The position numbers were made by a program, and so were the translations under genes. Below are positions 15,987-23,864 of a DNA stretch of 41,831 nt, piece by piece. Every line of letters starts with the position of its first letter. Positions within the stretch are counted from its first letter, which is position 1. The notes beneath the pieces are model-generated. The model ran no database searches. It had not been told where the DNA came from and worked only from the letters and a program-made list of their open reading frames with translations. This DNA comes from an uncultured Eubacterium sp. Lineage in GTDB: Bacteria > Bacillota > Clostridia > Lachnospirales > Lachnospiraceae. The stretch is taken from positions 1-41,831 of the forward strand of contig CAMEJP010000013.1 of the NCBI GenBank assembly GCA_945920185.1. The letters run 5' to 3'.

Positions 15987-16856
15987 CCAGATAAAACCGC
16001 ACATTCCGCCTCGTCTTCCCTGCGTCTTTCTATGGGAAAACAACACATCACTGTTACATGAGGTACAAATGTCAGTAACAAATATATTTTCAGGAAGCAG
16101 TCCCGAATTTATAAGATTAAAACGGTTTGCAGCGTGCAAATCAAGCAGATACTTTCCGTCAGTCTTTGGCGTAAGTACCGTCTCACACTCTTCCCCGGTA
16201 TAAGCCTTTTCAAATTCTTCCGCCACATCTTTTCCTACCTCATAACAGTTTTTACATATCGACGGTCCTATGAATGCCAAAATATCTTTGGGATTGCTTG
16301 AATATGTTTTTTTCATAAGTTCTACGGTATTTTTTGATATATTTCCGACTGTTCCGCGCCATCCGGAATGGGATGAAGCTATAACTTTCTTAACCGGGTC
16401 TGCAAAAAATACAGGAACGCAGTCGGCATAAGAAGTTACAAGCACCATATTTTCCTCGTCGGTAACAAAACCGTCTATATCCGAATAATCGTACTCTCTT
16501 GTTATACCGGTTCCCTTTTTAATGCTGTCCGCCACGGCTACATTGACAGTATGCGTCTGATGAGTCATTATCATATCCGACATATTTACCTTAAGAGTTT
16601 TAGCCATACGTCTGAAATTTTCCGACACGTTTTCCTTAGCGTCACCCCGCGTAAAGCTTAAGTTCATGGAAGAATATTCTCCCTCGCTGACTCCTCCGAT
16701 TCTTGTTGAAAATGCCGCTTCAAAAAAATCATATTTTTCTAAAGGTGTAAATCTCACAATATCCACACCGTCTATATGCTCTATCCTTGTTGTGCCGCTG
16801 TCATTCAGCTTTTTCATAAAATCTTTCACTCTTTCCTGTCGTCTGTTAAAATGCAT
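15972..16856 (-). CDS. pgeF: Polyphenol oxidase / purine-nucleoside phosphorylase, YfiH-LACC1 family
   Basis: Family members bind a metal and act on purine nucleosides (phosphorolysis, adenosine deamination); older annotation is polyphenol oxidase or peptidoglycan editing factor. The 294-residue product shows THQTH (98-102), SYADCVPVFF (142-151, Cys146), HSGWRGT (163-169) and GPSICKNCYEVG, so the probable metal ligands H99/H102, C146 and H163 are present. The first ATG overlaps yraN by 11 bases and has no clear ribosome site; a later ATG at codon 14, or a GTG at codon 10 after AGGAAAGA, may be the true start. Last gene of the rnhB-fliK-flhB-yraN run. Confidence 0.9.
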   Translation of the reverse strand: MHFNRRQERVKDFMKKLNDSGTTRIEHIDGVDIVRFTPLEKYDFFEAAFSTRIGGVSEGEYSSMNLSFTRGDAKENVSENFRRMAKTLKVNMSDMIMTHQTHTVNVAVADSIKKGTGITREYDYSDIDGFVTDEENMVLVTSYADCVPVFFADPVKKVIASSHSGWRGTVGNISKNTVELMKKTYSSNPKDILAFIGPSICKNCYEVGKDVAEEFEKAYTGEECETVLTPKTDGKYLLDLHAANRFNLINSGLLPENIFVTDICTSCNSDVLFSHRKTQGRRGGMCGFIWKKRL

Positions 16857-17256
16857 TCTTTATGACCGTAATATTTGTTCCCAGTATGCCCACTGCGTCA
16901 AATCTCACAGGCGTATTTTCGCTCAGATGATGCTCCATAAGATAATACTGTGCAACCATACGTATCTTTTGCTGCTTTCTGTAATCAACAGCCTCAAACG
17001 GTGTTCCGTAAGATGCCGTTCTCCTATACTTGACCTCAATAAATACAAGGTAAGCTCCGTCCCTTGCCACTATATCTGTCTCACCGAGCCTGCAGCGATA
17101 ACTGTGCTCCAAAATCTCATATCCCATCTGGGTAAGTTCTTTTATGGCAAGCACTTCCATTTCACTGCCAAGTTGCCTTTTGTTCTTTGCAGACATTTTG
17201 CCCGTGGCAGTGCTTATGCTCTGACTGTCTGCTTTTAAGTTTTTGTTACTTGCCAT
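16846..17256 (-). CDS. yraN: YraN-family (UPF0102) nuclease-like protein
   Basis: YraN proteins have a Holliday-junction-resolvase-like restriction-endonuclease fold; their cellular role is unsettled. The 136-residue product has the diagnostic core: LGSEMEVLAIKEL near 29-41, then GETDIVARDGAYLVFIEVKYRR (about 58-79), containing the Glu, Asp and Glu-x-Lys of the PD-(D/E)xK active site. The first twenty residues are low-complexity Ser/Lys and probably not folded; a later Met at 21 (MSAKNKRQLGSE) is an alternative start. It overlaps both neighbours by 11 bases, so translation is probably coupled. It belongs to the rnhB-associated cluster, as in many Firmicutes. Confidence 0.92.
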   Translation of the reverse strand: MASNKNLKADSQSISTATGKMSAKNKRQLGSEMEVLAIKELTQMGYEILEHSYRCRLGETDIVARDGAYLVFIEVKYRRTASYGTPFEAVDYRKQQKIRMVAQYYLMEHHLSENTPVRFDAVGILGTNITVIKNAF

Positions 17257-17533
17257 CCATCTTCGCCTTTAATCTGTCCATATTGTCAACAAATACAAGT
17301 ATCTCTGCCACAACTGTATAAAGCTCGGGAGGTATCATTTCACCTATCTCAAGCTTAGACAGTGTATTTGCAAGTTTACTGTCCTTATACAATGGCACAT
17401 CTGCTTCCTTTGCCTTTTCAATAATCTTTTCGGCTAATAAGCCCTTGCCCGTTGCTATAATTTTAGGAGCTTCATCGCCCAGTTCATATGAAAGGGCAAT
17501 AGCCTGTTTTGGTTTTTCATTTCTATTTTCCAT
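17246..17533 (-). CDS. FlhB-like C-terminal domain protein (YlqH/FlhX type)
   Basis: The 95-residue product matches only the cytoplasmic C-terminal domain of FlhB/YscU, the export switch of flagellar and type III secretion. It shows AIALSYELGDEAPKIIATGKG, KLANTLSKLEIGEMIPPELY and AEILVFV. The NPTH self-cleavage motif and all TM segments are absent; the homology starts just after where NPTH would be. B. subtilis has the same stand-alone domain (ylqH) next to rnhB. The start at 17533 uses the ATG five bases after AAAGGAG; the GTG two codons before it is too close to the ribosome site. It follows the FliK-like gene by 24 bases. The role is unknown. Confidence 0.9.
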   Translation of the reverse strand: MENRNEKPKQAIALSYELGDEAPKIIATGKGLLAEKIIEKAKEADVPLYKDSKLANTLSKLEIGEMIPPELYTVVAEILVFVDNMDRLKAKMDGK

Positions 17534-17557
17534 AAACACTCCTTTAACTGTATCTTT

Positions 17558-19030
17558 CTACGCTCTTATATCAAACGAGTAACGCATGACTTCTTTTTCA
17601 ATCCTGCCCTCGTCAACAAAATCCTTAACAAAATCGTGTTCCGTTCCCGTAATCTTTGCGGTGGCATTAAGATTATAGCCCAATTCCTTTAACCTATTCT
17701 GTAGAATATCCATATGTTCATTGATAAAATCAAGCATTTCTTCATTTTCAAGGCAAAAATTTGTGGTTACGTTTGTGCCGTTTAACAGCTTTACATATAT
17801 ATCCATTTTTCCCAGATTATCCATATCTAGGTGCAAAAGTGCGCTTACATCATCTTTATCAATCTTCTGCCCCTTATTCTTAAATACATACAGGTCAGAA
17901 TGTACATTCTGATTGGCAAATTTGAGAGGTATCTGCACATAAGTCAGCATATGATTAAGGTCGTTCATAAAGGATACATTGTCCTTAACATTTGTAATTT
18001 CTTTAAAGGCAGTGGTGTTTTCCTGACCGCTTTGTTTTAATATTTCAGTCATCTGCCCTGACTGCTTAAGTATCCTTGTATAAAAATCCTTAATTTCATT
18101 GTCTTTTGATACATCTGCGGGATTTATAAGAAGCTGTTCTCTCACAAACATTTTGACAACACTCTTAAAAGCCTCCGATTTTACAAGCGTTTCTGGCTTT
18201 TCGCTGTTTAAAAGTACATTAAGAAGTTCTTTTGGCGTAATACCCTTTGTTATGCTTTCTTTTATGGTTTCGTCACTTACCATATTTTTCAGTTCGTTTA
18301 TCTGTTCATCACCAATATATGTTCTTATATCTTCGCCCGAAACAGTCTCCGGAAGATTAATCATAGTCTTTAATGCTTCAAGTCCGTCACTGTTTTGTGA
18401 AAGTGCAATAAATCCTTCTGATATATTTCCTATTTTTGCACTTATACTGTGCTCATAATTTTTGTAATTTTCAAATTGGGTTATATTTTCGGGAGTTATC
18501 GGAATTTCAAGTTTTTTCAGATTAACAAGAGTTTCGGGAGAAGCATTCGGATTTGCTGCCATAAGTCGTGAATACTCTAAAAGAGCCTCTTTGTTTACTG
18601 GCATATTATTCTTTACAAGCTGCATGACAATTTCCGTATTTTTCTCGGTAACAGGGAGCATGGCAGCGTCCAGTGCCTTCTGTGCGAACAGATTTTCGCT
18701 GTTTTCCCCTGAAATAAGGGGTTTTAAGACAATCTGTTTTTCATTGTCGTTATTTACCTCAAATGTTATGGTATCCCCTATATTTACAGGCATATTTCCC
18801 GTAAGAGCTGCTTTTATGGCAGAATTATTTACATTAATGGTCACTTCATTTCCCATAATGTCTAGAACAGACGCCGTTACCTTATCGCCCGTGGCAAGAC
18901 TTTTAAGCATGCTTAATGCGTCGCTCTCGCTGTCTGCCTTAGCTTCAAGCATAATTCCAGCATTGCCTGCTGAGTTAATGTTGTATTCATTTTTCATATA
19001 TTGGGAAATATTGACATTAACATTATTCAT
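17558..19030 (-). CDS. FliK-like hook-length-control domain protein (YlqG type)
   Basis: The 490-residue, Asn/Lys/Glu-rich cytoplasmic protein has no signal peptide. Its C-terminal third resembles the Flg_hook domain of FliK (HMLTYVQIPLKFANQNVHSDLYVF, then HLDMDNLGKMDIYVKL and ENEEMLDFINEHMDILQNRLKELGY). An N-terminal part (about 45-105) looks like a small beta domain, and the middle is helical. It precedes the FlhB-like gene, the partner FliK signals to in flagellar export, matching ylqG-ylqH of B. subtilis. No other flagellar gene is in the window. Its ATG overlaps the rnhB stop by eight bases, so translation is probably coupled. Confidence 0.8.
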   Translation of the reverse strand: MNNVNVNISQYMKNEYNINSAGNAGIMLEAKADSESDALSMLKSLATGDKVTASVLDIMGNEVTINVNNSAIKAALTGNMPVNIGDTITFEVNNDNEKQIVLKPLISGENSENLFAQKALDAAMLPVTEKNTEIVMQLVKNNMPVNKEALLEYSRLMAANPNASPETLVNLKKLEIPITPENITQFENYKNYEHSISAKIGNISEGFIALSQNSDGLEALKTMINLPETVSGEDIRTYIGDEQINELKNMVSDETIKESITKGITPKELLNVLLNSEKPETLVKSEAFKSVVKMFVREQLLINPADVSKDNEIKDFYTRILKQSGQMTEILKQSGQENTTAFKEITNVKDNVSFMNDLNHMLTYVQIPLKFANQNVHSDLYVFKNKGQKIDKDDVSALLHLDMDNLGKMDIYVKLLNGTNVTTNFCLENEEMLDFINEHMDILQNRLKELGYNLNATAKITGTEHDFVKDFVDEGRIEKEVMRYSFDIRA

Positions 19031-19661
19031 AGTTCTTCACAAAGCTCCTTCTATGAATAGGACATAATCCGTATTCCTTTATTGCCTTAATGTGTTCCGC
19101 CGTACCGTATCCTTTGTTCTTCTCGAAAGCATACTGCGGATATTCTTTTGCATAATCTTCCATCATGCGGTCTCTTGTAACCTTTGCCACAATACTTGCC
19201 GCACCAATGGTTATGCTCTTTGCATCGCCTTTTATAATAGGCACCTGCGGTATAGTTACCTCCGGTATGGTTACTGCGTCATTAAGCAGAACATCAGGAA
19301 CAACCGGCAAATCGGCTATCGCAATACGCATAGCTTCATATGTTGCCTGCAAAATGTTTATTTCGTCTATCCTCTGGCTTGGCACTATTCCAATGCCTAT
19401 TCCGACCGCCTGTTCCACCAGAATGTCGTAAAGTTCATCTCTCTTTTTTTCAGAAAGCTTCTTGGAATCATTGATATAAAGTATATCGCAATCTTTAGGA
19501 AGTATAAGTGCACATGCCACCACCGGACCTGCAAAAGGTCCTCTTCCTACCTCGTCAATGCCTGCAATATATTGGCAGTGTGAATACAGCCTTTCGTATT
19601 CCTTTATGCTTTCTGTTCTTTGTCTTTCTTCTTCAAGCTTTTTTAACTGCTTTTCCGTCAT
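19023..19661 (-). CDS. rnhB: Ribonuclease HII
   Basis: RNase HII cuts the RNA strand of RNA-DNA hybrids and removes single ribonucleotides from DNA. The 212-residue product has the family signature GIDEVGRGPFAGPVVACA (34-51) with catalytic Asp36 and Glu37, SKKLSEKKRDEL (about 74-85), LLNDA in place of the more common LIDG, and ASIVAKVTRDRMM with the third Asp. The N-terminal extension is charged and helical. It follows lepB in the rplS-lepB-rbgA-rnhB order typical of Firmicutes. The 84-base gap upstream contains an 18-of-22 direct repeat. Confidence 0.96.
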   Translation of the reverse strand: MTEKQLKKLEEERQRTESIKEYERLYSHCQYIAGIDEVGRGPFAGPVVACALILPKDCDILYINDSKKLSEKKRDELYDILVEQAVGIGIGIVPSQRIDEINILQATYEAMRIAIADLPVVPDVLLNDAVTIPEVTIPQVPIIKGDAKSITIGAASIVAKVTRDRMMEDYAKEYPQYAFEKNKGYGTAEHIKAIKEYGLCPIHRRSFVKNYE

Positions 19662-19692
19662 CTTACATGTACCTGCCGTGTTCTTTGGATTA

Positions 19693-19753
19693 TTTTATAT
19701 AAATGTCTATCTGTAATGGACTTTTGTTTCTTTTTGCATAAATACCTATCTGT
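19693..19753. repeat. Imperfect 22-bp direct repeat between lepB and rnhB
   Basis: 19693-19714 and 19732-19753 match at 18 of 22 positions (TTTT..ATAAAT..CTATCTGT), 39 bases apart; the second copy overlaps the last codons of lepB. No function is evident. Confidence 0.4.
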
Positions 19754-20309
19754 GGCGCACAAAACCGAATTTGTTGAGCGGGAACAGTCTTATCCACGCT
19801 CTGCCTATAATATCATTTCTGTTTACCTTAAATACAGTTTTATCCCTGCTGTCCCTGCTAACATTTCTGTTATCACCGAGAACAAAATATTCATTTTCTC
19901 CAAGTTCTATCGGTTCTTCTGCAAGACCCGGGTCGATTATATAATCTTCATATCCGTAGGGGTCATCTAACGGCGTGTTATTTATGTATATAACTCCGTC
20001 ATAAATCTGTACCGTTTCACCCGGAAGTCCTATAATTCTCTTGACATAATATGTATCGGCAAGATAACGGAATTTAAGAACAATAACATCATATCTTTGA
20101 GGTTCCCTGAAATCATAAGTTACCTTGTCAATAAGCACTTCATCACCGTTTTCAAGAAGCGGATACATGGAATCGCCCAATATTACTGTCTTCTGACACA
20201 CAAAAGCCAGCACCACAAAAACTATAAGTATAATCGAAAGCACATACAAAATGCTGCTTATAATTGCTCTTCTTATCTTTCTGTTTCTGTTTCTTTTTAT
20301 ATAATCCAT
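19746..20309 (-). CDS. lepB: Type I signal peptidase (first copy)
   Basis: This membrane protease removes signal peptides from secreted proteins. The 187-residue product has one N-terminal TM helix (about 17-38), the catalytic Ser47 in GDSMYPLLENGD, the catalytic Lys90 in YYVKRIIGLPGE, and the box GDNRNVSRDSRD. The short Gram-positive SipS-like form fits. The start is placed at the ATG preceded by TTGGAGAAAATT; an ATG eight codons earlier has no ribosome site. The extracytoplasmic loop is acidic. A second, diverged copy lies on the other side of rbgA. Confidence 0.95.
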   Translation of the reverse strand: MDYIKRNRNRKIRRAIISSILYVLSIILIVFVVLAFVCQKTVILGDSMYPLLENGDEVLIDKVTYDFREPQRYDVIVLKFRYLADTYYVKRIIGLPGETVQIYDGVIYINNTPLDDPYGYEDYIIDPGLAEEPIELGENEYFVLGDNRNVSRDSRDKTVFKVNRNDIIGRAWIRLFPLNKFGFVRHR

Positions 20310-20363
20310 AATTTTCTCCAATCTAAAGTGCAAGTGTAGGAACGCACTTCAAACATATCTGCG

Positions 20364-21215
20364 TCACTGGTAATCCTTTGCAAATTCCAAGGTTATATTA
20401 CCGAGTCTTCCGGCTCTGAAATCATCCAAAAGCAAATCCGCAGCCTTTTTGTAATCTGTCACGTCTCCTGCTTTCTTACAGCCGCGCACATTTCCTACCG
20501 CCTCCAGAATACTTACAGGTGTTCCTTCTTCAGAGACTCCATATTTTGCGGAAATGCTTCCCGGATAAACGCTTCTTAAAAATTCTATCAGTTCAATAGA
20601 AAGTTCTTCTACATTTAAAATTTCATCATTCACTGAACCGATAAATGCAAGTCTTGTACCTACCTGTTCATCCTCAAACTTAGGCCACAGTATGCCCGGA
20701 GTGTCAAGAAGTTCTACATTCTTATTAAGCCGTATCCACTGTTTTCCTTTGGTTACTCCCGGCTTATTACCGGTCTTTGTGCATGCCTTTCCGGCAAACG
20801 CATTGATAAATGTGGATTTTCCTACGTTCGGAATGCCTACTACCATGGCTCTTATAGGCCTGTTCTTAATGCCTCTTCTCTTATCTCTTTCTATCTTTTC
20901 TTTACATGCCTCCAGAATAACTCCGTTCAAGGACTTTATTCCCATTCCGCTCTTTGAATTAATCTTTGCAGTCTGAAAGCCTTTTGATTTGAAATAAGCC
21001 ATCCATTCTTCATTTGCCCTGTCGCCTGCCAGATCAGACTTGTTTAGCAGAATGAGTCTTGCTTTATTCTGTGCCAATGTGTCTATATCAGGATTTTTAC
21101 TGCTCACCGGGATGCGGGCATCCACAAGCTCTATCACCAAATCTATAAGCTTAATATCTTCCTGCATCATTCTTTTTGCTTTGGTCATATGACCCGGATA
21201 CCATTGAATTTTCAA
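20364..21215 (-). CDS. rbgA: Ribosome biogenesis GTPase RbgA (YlqF)
   Basis: RbgA is a circularly permuted GTPase needed for the last steps of 50S assembly (uL16 loading in B. subtilis). The 283-residue product has the permuted motif order: NKSD (58-61, G4), then GIPNVGKS (127-134, G1), then DTPG (171-174, G3), followed by a helical C-terminal RNA-binding domain. The N-terminal WYPGHMTKAKR is the family hallmark. The length is normal. It sits between two signal peptidase genes, as part of the rplS-rbgA-rnhB neighbourhood. Confidence 0.97.
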   Translation of the reverse strand: MKIQWYPGHMTKAKRMMQEDIKLIDLVIELVDARIPVSSKNPDIDTLAQNKARLILLNKSDLAGDRANEEWMAYFKSKGFQTAKINSKSGMGIKSLNGVILEACKEKIERDKRRGIKNRPIRAMVVGIPNVGKSTFINAFAGKACTKTGNKPGVTKGKQWIRLNKNVELLDTPGILWPKFEDEQVGTRLAFIGSVNDEILNVEELSIELIEFLRSVYPGSISAKYGVSEEGTPVSILEAVGNVRGCKKAGDVTDYKKAADLLLDDFRAGRLGNITLEFAKDYQ

Positions 21216-21237
21216 GTTATTTCCTCCATTTTCAAAA

Positions 21238-21786
21238 TTACAGACTTTTAAACCTATTAAGCGGTGAATATATCAGCCACACTTTTCCTATAATTTCGTC
21301 CTTAAATACCATACCTACCGTGGTCTGTCTGCTGTCCTCGCTGTTATTTCTGTTATCGCCCAAAACAAAATATTCGCCTTTTGCAAGCGTGATTTCATTT
21401 TCTGCCACACCGGCATTGTATATAATACCCTTGACGACATCATCCTTAAGTTTTTCACCGTTAATATATATGTTTCCGTCCTTTATGAGTATCTTCTCAC
21501 CCGGAAGTCCTATAATTCTCTTGATGTAGTATTTTTCGTTATCTCTTTCAAACACCACCACATCAAAACGTTTTGGCTCCGAAACCTCATATGACGCCTT
21601 ATCTATAAGAACCTTATCGCCGTTTTCCAGTACATTTTCCATAGAATGACCGATAACCGTTACACGGTCAAAGAAAAATGTAGCCGCCATATATGCAAGA
21701 CACACAACAAATACAATATCAACAAACCATTTGATACTTTCCTGTAAAATATTATGCTCACGATATTGTTTTCTATAAGTTATCAT
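21238..21786 (-). CDS. lepB: Type I signal peptidase (second copy)
   Basis: The 182-residue membrane protease has one N-terminal TM helix (about 19-39), catalytic Ser48 in GHSMENVLENGD and Lys89 in YYIKRIIGLPGE, and GDNRNNSEDSR. It differs from the other copy in the residue before the active Ser (His, not Asp) and in most of the periplasmic-side loop, so the two may prefer different substrates; this is inference. It is 22 bases upstream of rbgA. The leader contains a small hairpin, GCGTA-TACC-TACGC. Confidence 0.95.
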   Translation of the reverse strand: MITYRKQYREHNILQESIKWFVDIVFVVCLAYMAATFFFDRVTVIGHSMENVLENGDKVLIDKASYEVSEPKRFDVVVFERDNEKYYIKRIIGLPGEKILIKDGNIYINGEKLKDDVVKGIIYNAGVAENEITLAKGEYFVLGDNRNNSEDSRQTTVGMVFKDEIIGKVWLIYSPLNRFKSL

Positions 21787-21828
21787 AATTACCTCTTATT
21801 CACAACACAGCGTAGGTATACGCCTTAA

Positions 21829-23277
21829 TTATCTTCTACGTCTTATGCGTCTTCTGCGTTTCTTTCTGTTCAGTCCTCGTGCATAAGCCACACACAAAAG
21901 TCCCAGTATAAGACAGCACACAACCATAACTATATATATGATTTTCCTTCTTGCATTGTTTTGACTTTTTTCCAATTCTCTTTTACTTTCTTCTTCAGCC
22001 TGCGACTGCTTTATGGACTCTTCCTGTCTCCTTGACTCTTCCTGTCTTCTTGATTCCTCTTCGATGCGCTCCTGTTCTTTTCTTGATTCTTCTTCGCGTC
22101 TTATACGTTCCTGTTCCCCGTAGGAAACCACATTTTCCATCATATCATTATTTTTATCGACACCTACAAGACTGCGGTACAGACCAAAGTCAGCAATGCT
22201 GTATTGATTTGTATCAGACACATAAAACCAGCACCACTGCTGTGATACATGCTGCTTATATGCTGCACTTGCCGCTTCAACGGCATTAAGCCCGTTAAAA
22301 TGAGACAATGCTTTTTTTGTATCCAGCTTTATCTTATTTTCCTGCCACAAATGCAGATATGTCTTAGGTACATCATATGCTCCGTACTTTTTGGCAGATT
22401 CCTCATATTTTGAGGCATCATTGCTTACATTTACTGCCTCGCATACAGCCTTGGCAACAAGCATATGTGTGCCATGTCCGTATTCTCCGTTTATATCCTG
22501 AGTAACGACAACAAGAGGCTTATATTTTCTTATTTTCTCCACAAAAAATGCGACCGCATCATCATAGCAAAATATTTTTTCAGCCTGTTCAAGATTTTCG
22601 GCATAAAGGTCATTAAAATTTCCGTTTTCAGGGTAATGTCTTACGCCTATGCTCCACAATCCGTCAAGTTTTTCATGTTCACGAATTATGGTACCTGTGT
22701 CATACGTCGAAAAATAAAGTACCTGTACATCAAGCTTTCTCTCTGCCGCATACTCTGCAAGAACGCCTCCCAGAAAGAGAATCTCATCATCTGCATGAGT
22801 GGATATGACAAGTATATCCGCCTTTTCACAGCTTGGCTCCCAGACCTGTACATCCTCAGGAAGCTCACCGCTTGAGTAGGCATATATATCGCATATTCTG
22901 TTGCCCTGCGGCATGGTAAGTACCACACTTTCGGCTCCTGATTCTATTTTAATATATTCGTGACGAAATCCGTTTACTCCTCCCGCAACTGTCTTACCGT
23001 TGTAGGATACCGTGTATTCCTTCGGTTCATAGTACCACTTTATATAGATTCCATATATTGCTTCATTTGACGTAACAGTAAGAGTTCCGTTTTCCGGAAT
23101 GGTCATATATGAATAATATGAGCCGTCCGTTATATCCGATGTAGCCCTGCCGTCTGATGATGTTATGTTTATGTTTAAAGGCTGCGCGGGCGCTATGTCC
23201 AATGCCAATACATCTCTATGAATTCCTAATATTCCTAATATAATAAATGCGAAAACGCATATGTATTTTTTTAACAT
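21829..23277 (-). CDS. Secreted, membrane-anchored PIG-L family deacetylase
   Basis: PIG-L/LmbE enzymes are zinc-dependent N-deacetylases of GlcNAc-type substrates. The 482-residue product has a signal peptide (1-26), a beta-rich domain of unknown type (30-145), the PIG-L catalytic domain with STHADDEILF (His161, Asp163/164, Glu165; Ala where Pro is usual) and GEYGHGTHM (His268, His271), a Glu/Arg/Gln/Ser repeat coiled coil (about 388-445), one TM helix (446-466) and a tail of nearly only Arg/Lys. The enzyme should thus face the outside on a stalk. The substrate could be a surface polysaccharide or cell-wall sugar, which is inference. It has its own promoter between rplS and lepB. Confidence 0.85.
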   Translation of the reverse strand: MLKKYICVFAFIILGILGIHRDVLALDIAPAQPLNINITSSDGRATSDITDGSYYSYMTIPENGTLTVTSNEAIYGIYIKWYYEPKEYTVSYNGKTVAGGVNGFRHEYIKIESGAESVVLTMPQGNRICDIYAYSSGELPEDVQVWEPSCEKADILVISTHADDEILFLGGVLAEYAAERKLDVQVLYFSTYDTGTIIREHEKLDGLWSIGVRHYPENGNFNDLYAENLEQAEKIFCYDDAVAFFVEKIRKYKPLVVVTQDINGEYGHGTHMLVAKAVCEAVNVSNDASKYEESAKKYGAYDVPKTYLHLWQENKIKLDTKKALSHFNGLNAVEAASAAYKQHVSQQWCWFYVSDTNQYSIADFGLYRSLVGVDKNNDMMENVVSYGEQERIRREEESRKEQERIEEESRRQEESRRQEESIKQSQAEEESKRELEKSQNNARRKIIYIVMVVCCLILGLLCVAYARGLNRKKRRRRIRRRR

Positions 23278-23311
23278 TTATCTTTGCCTCCGTAGATAAT
23301 TATCCAAGCAT

Positions 23312-23340
23312 AGTATAGCACCAAAACAGCATATTTTCAA
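23312..23340 (-). promoter_or_regulatory. Promoter of the PIG-L deacetylase gene
   Basis: Minus strand TTGAAA (23335-23340), 17 bases, TATACT (23312-23317), just past the rplS terminator. It may also feed lepB-rbgA downstream. Confidence 0.6.
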
Positions 23341-23361
23341 CATTTTAATAGGCAAAGCAAA

Positions 23362-23386
23362 AGAAAAAGGCGTCTTCTGACGCCTT
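23362..23386 (-). terminator. Terminator of the rplS transcript
   Basis: On the minus strand AAGGCGTC-AGAA-GACGCCTT is followed by TTTCTTTT. The 8-bp stem is perfect. Confidence 0.85.
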
Positions 23387-23399
23387 AATTAGTATCATA

Positions 23400-23747
23400 T
23401 TATTTTACTAACTCTTTAACCTTAGCAGCCTTACCTACTCTTGTTCTGAGGTAGTTAAGCTTAGCTCTTCTTACTTTACCCTTTCTTACAACTTCAACCT
23501 TTACTACGTTAGGTGAGTGTAATGGCCATGTCTTCTCGACACCAACGCCGTTAGAGTTCTTTCTTACTGTAAATGTAGCTCTGTTAGAACCACCCTGCTT
23601 CTTTAAAACAGTTCCTTCAAAAACCTGAACTCTTTCGCGGTTTCCTTCCTTAATCATAGCTGATACTCTTACTGTATCACCTACATTAAACTGTGGAACT
23701 TCCTGCTTCAACTGAGCAGCTTCGATGTTCTTAATAATCTCGTTCAT
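23400..23747 (-). CDS. rplS: 50S ribosomal protein L19 (bL19)
   Basis: bL19 sits at the 30S-50S interface. The 115-residue product is full length and shows [51 protein letters not shown] and RRAKLNYLR, all diagnostic. AGGAGGTCACAA precedes the ATG. It is separated from trmD by 117 bases that hold a promoter and a possible autoregulatory leader, and it ends in a strong terminator, so it can be made both with and apart from rpsP-rimM-trmD. Confidence 0.98.
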   Translation of the reverse strand: MNEIIKNIEAAQLKQEVPQFNVGDTVRVSAMIKEGNRERVQVFEGTVLKKQGGSNRATFTVRKNSNGVGVEKTWPLHSPNVVKVEVVRKGKVRRAKLNYLRTRVGKAAKVKELVK

Positions 23748-23822
23748 TTGTGACCTCCTGTATTTAATTAGATGTTCTTAATACAAATATGTAACAGAGG
23801 ACCATCCCTTCTTCACAACAAA
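23748..23822 (-). ncRNA. Possible L19 leader (ribosomal-protein autoregulatory RNA)
   Basis: The transcript from the promoter at 23827-23855 would have a leader of about 75 bases before the ribosome site, including GGGATGGTCCTC and TGTTACA. Low-GC Firmicutes often have an L19-binding leader at this place. The position fits; I cannot confirm the fold by eye, and pairing is weak. Confidence 0.3.
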
Positions 23823-23826
23823 TGAT

Positions 23827-23855
23827 ATGATATCATATTTATCCGTATTATGCAA
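23827..23855 (-). promoter_or_regulatory. Internal promoter for rplS
   Basis: Minus strand TTGCAT (23850-23855), 17 bases, TATCAT (23827-23832). Confidence 0.45.
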
Positions 23856-23864
23856 GTACTTTTT

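Noticed and set aside
17246-19030. A type III secretion or flagellar gene cluster
   Set aside because: Only the FliK-like and FlhB C-domain genes occur; no other export or structural component is in the window.
22000-22110. Repetitive DNA suggesting a tandem repeat or array
   Set aside because: It is the coding repeat of the Glu/Arg/Gln/Ser coiled-coil stalk of the PIG-L protein, in frame throughout.
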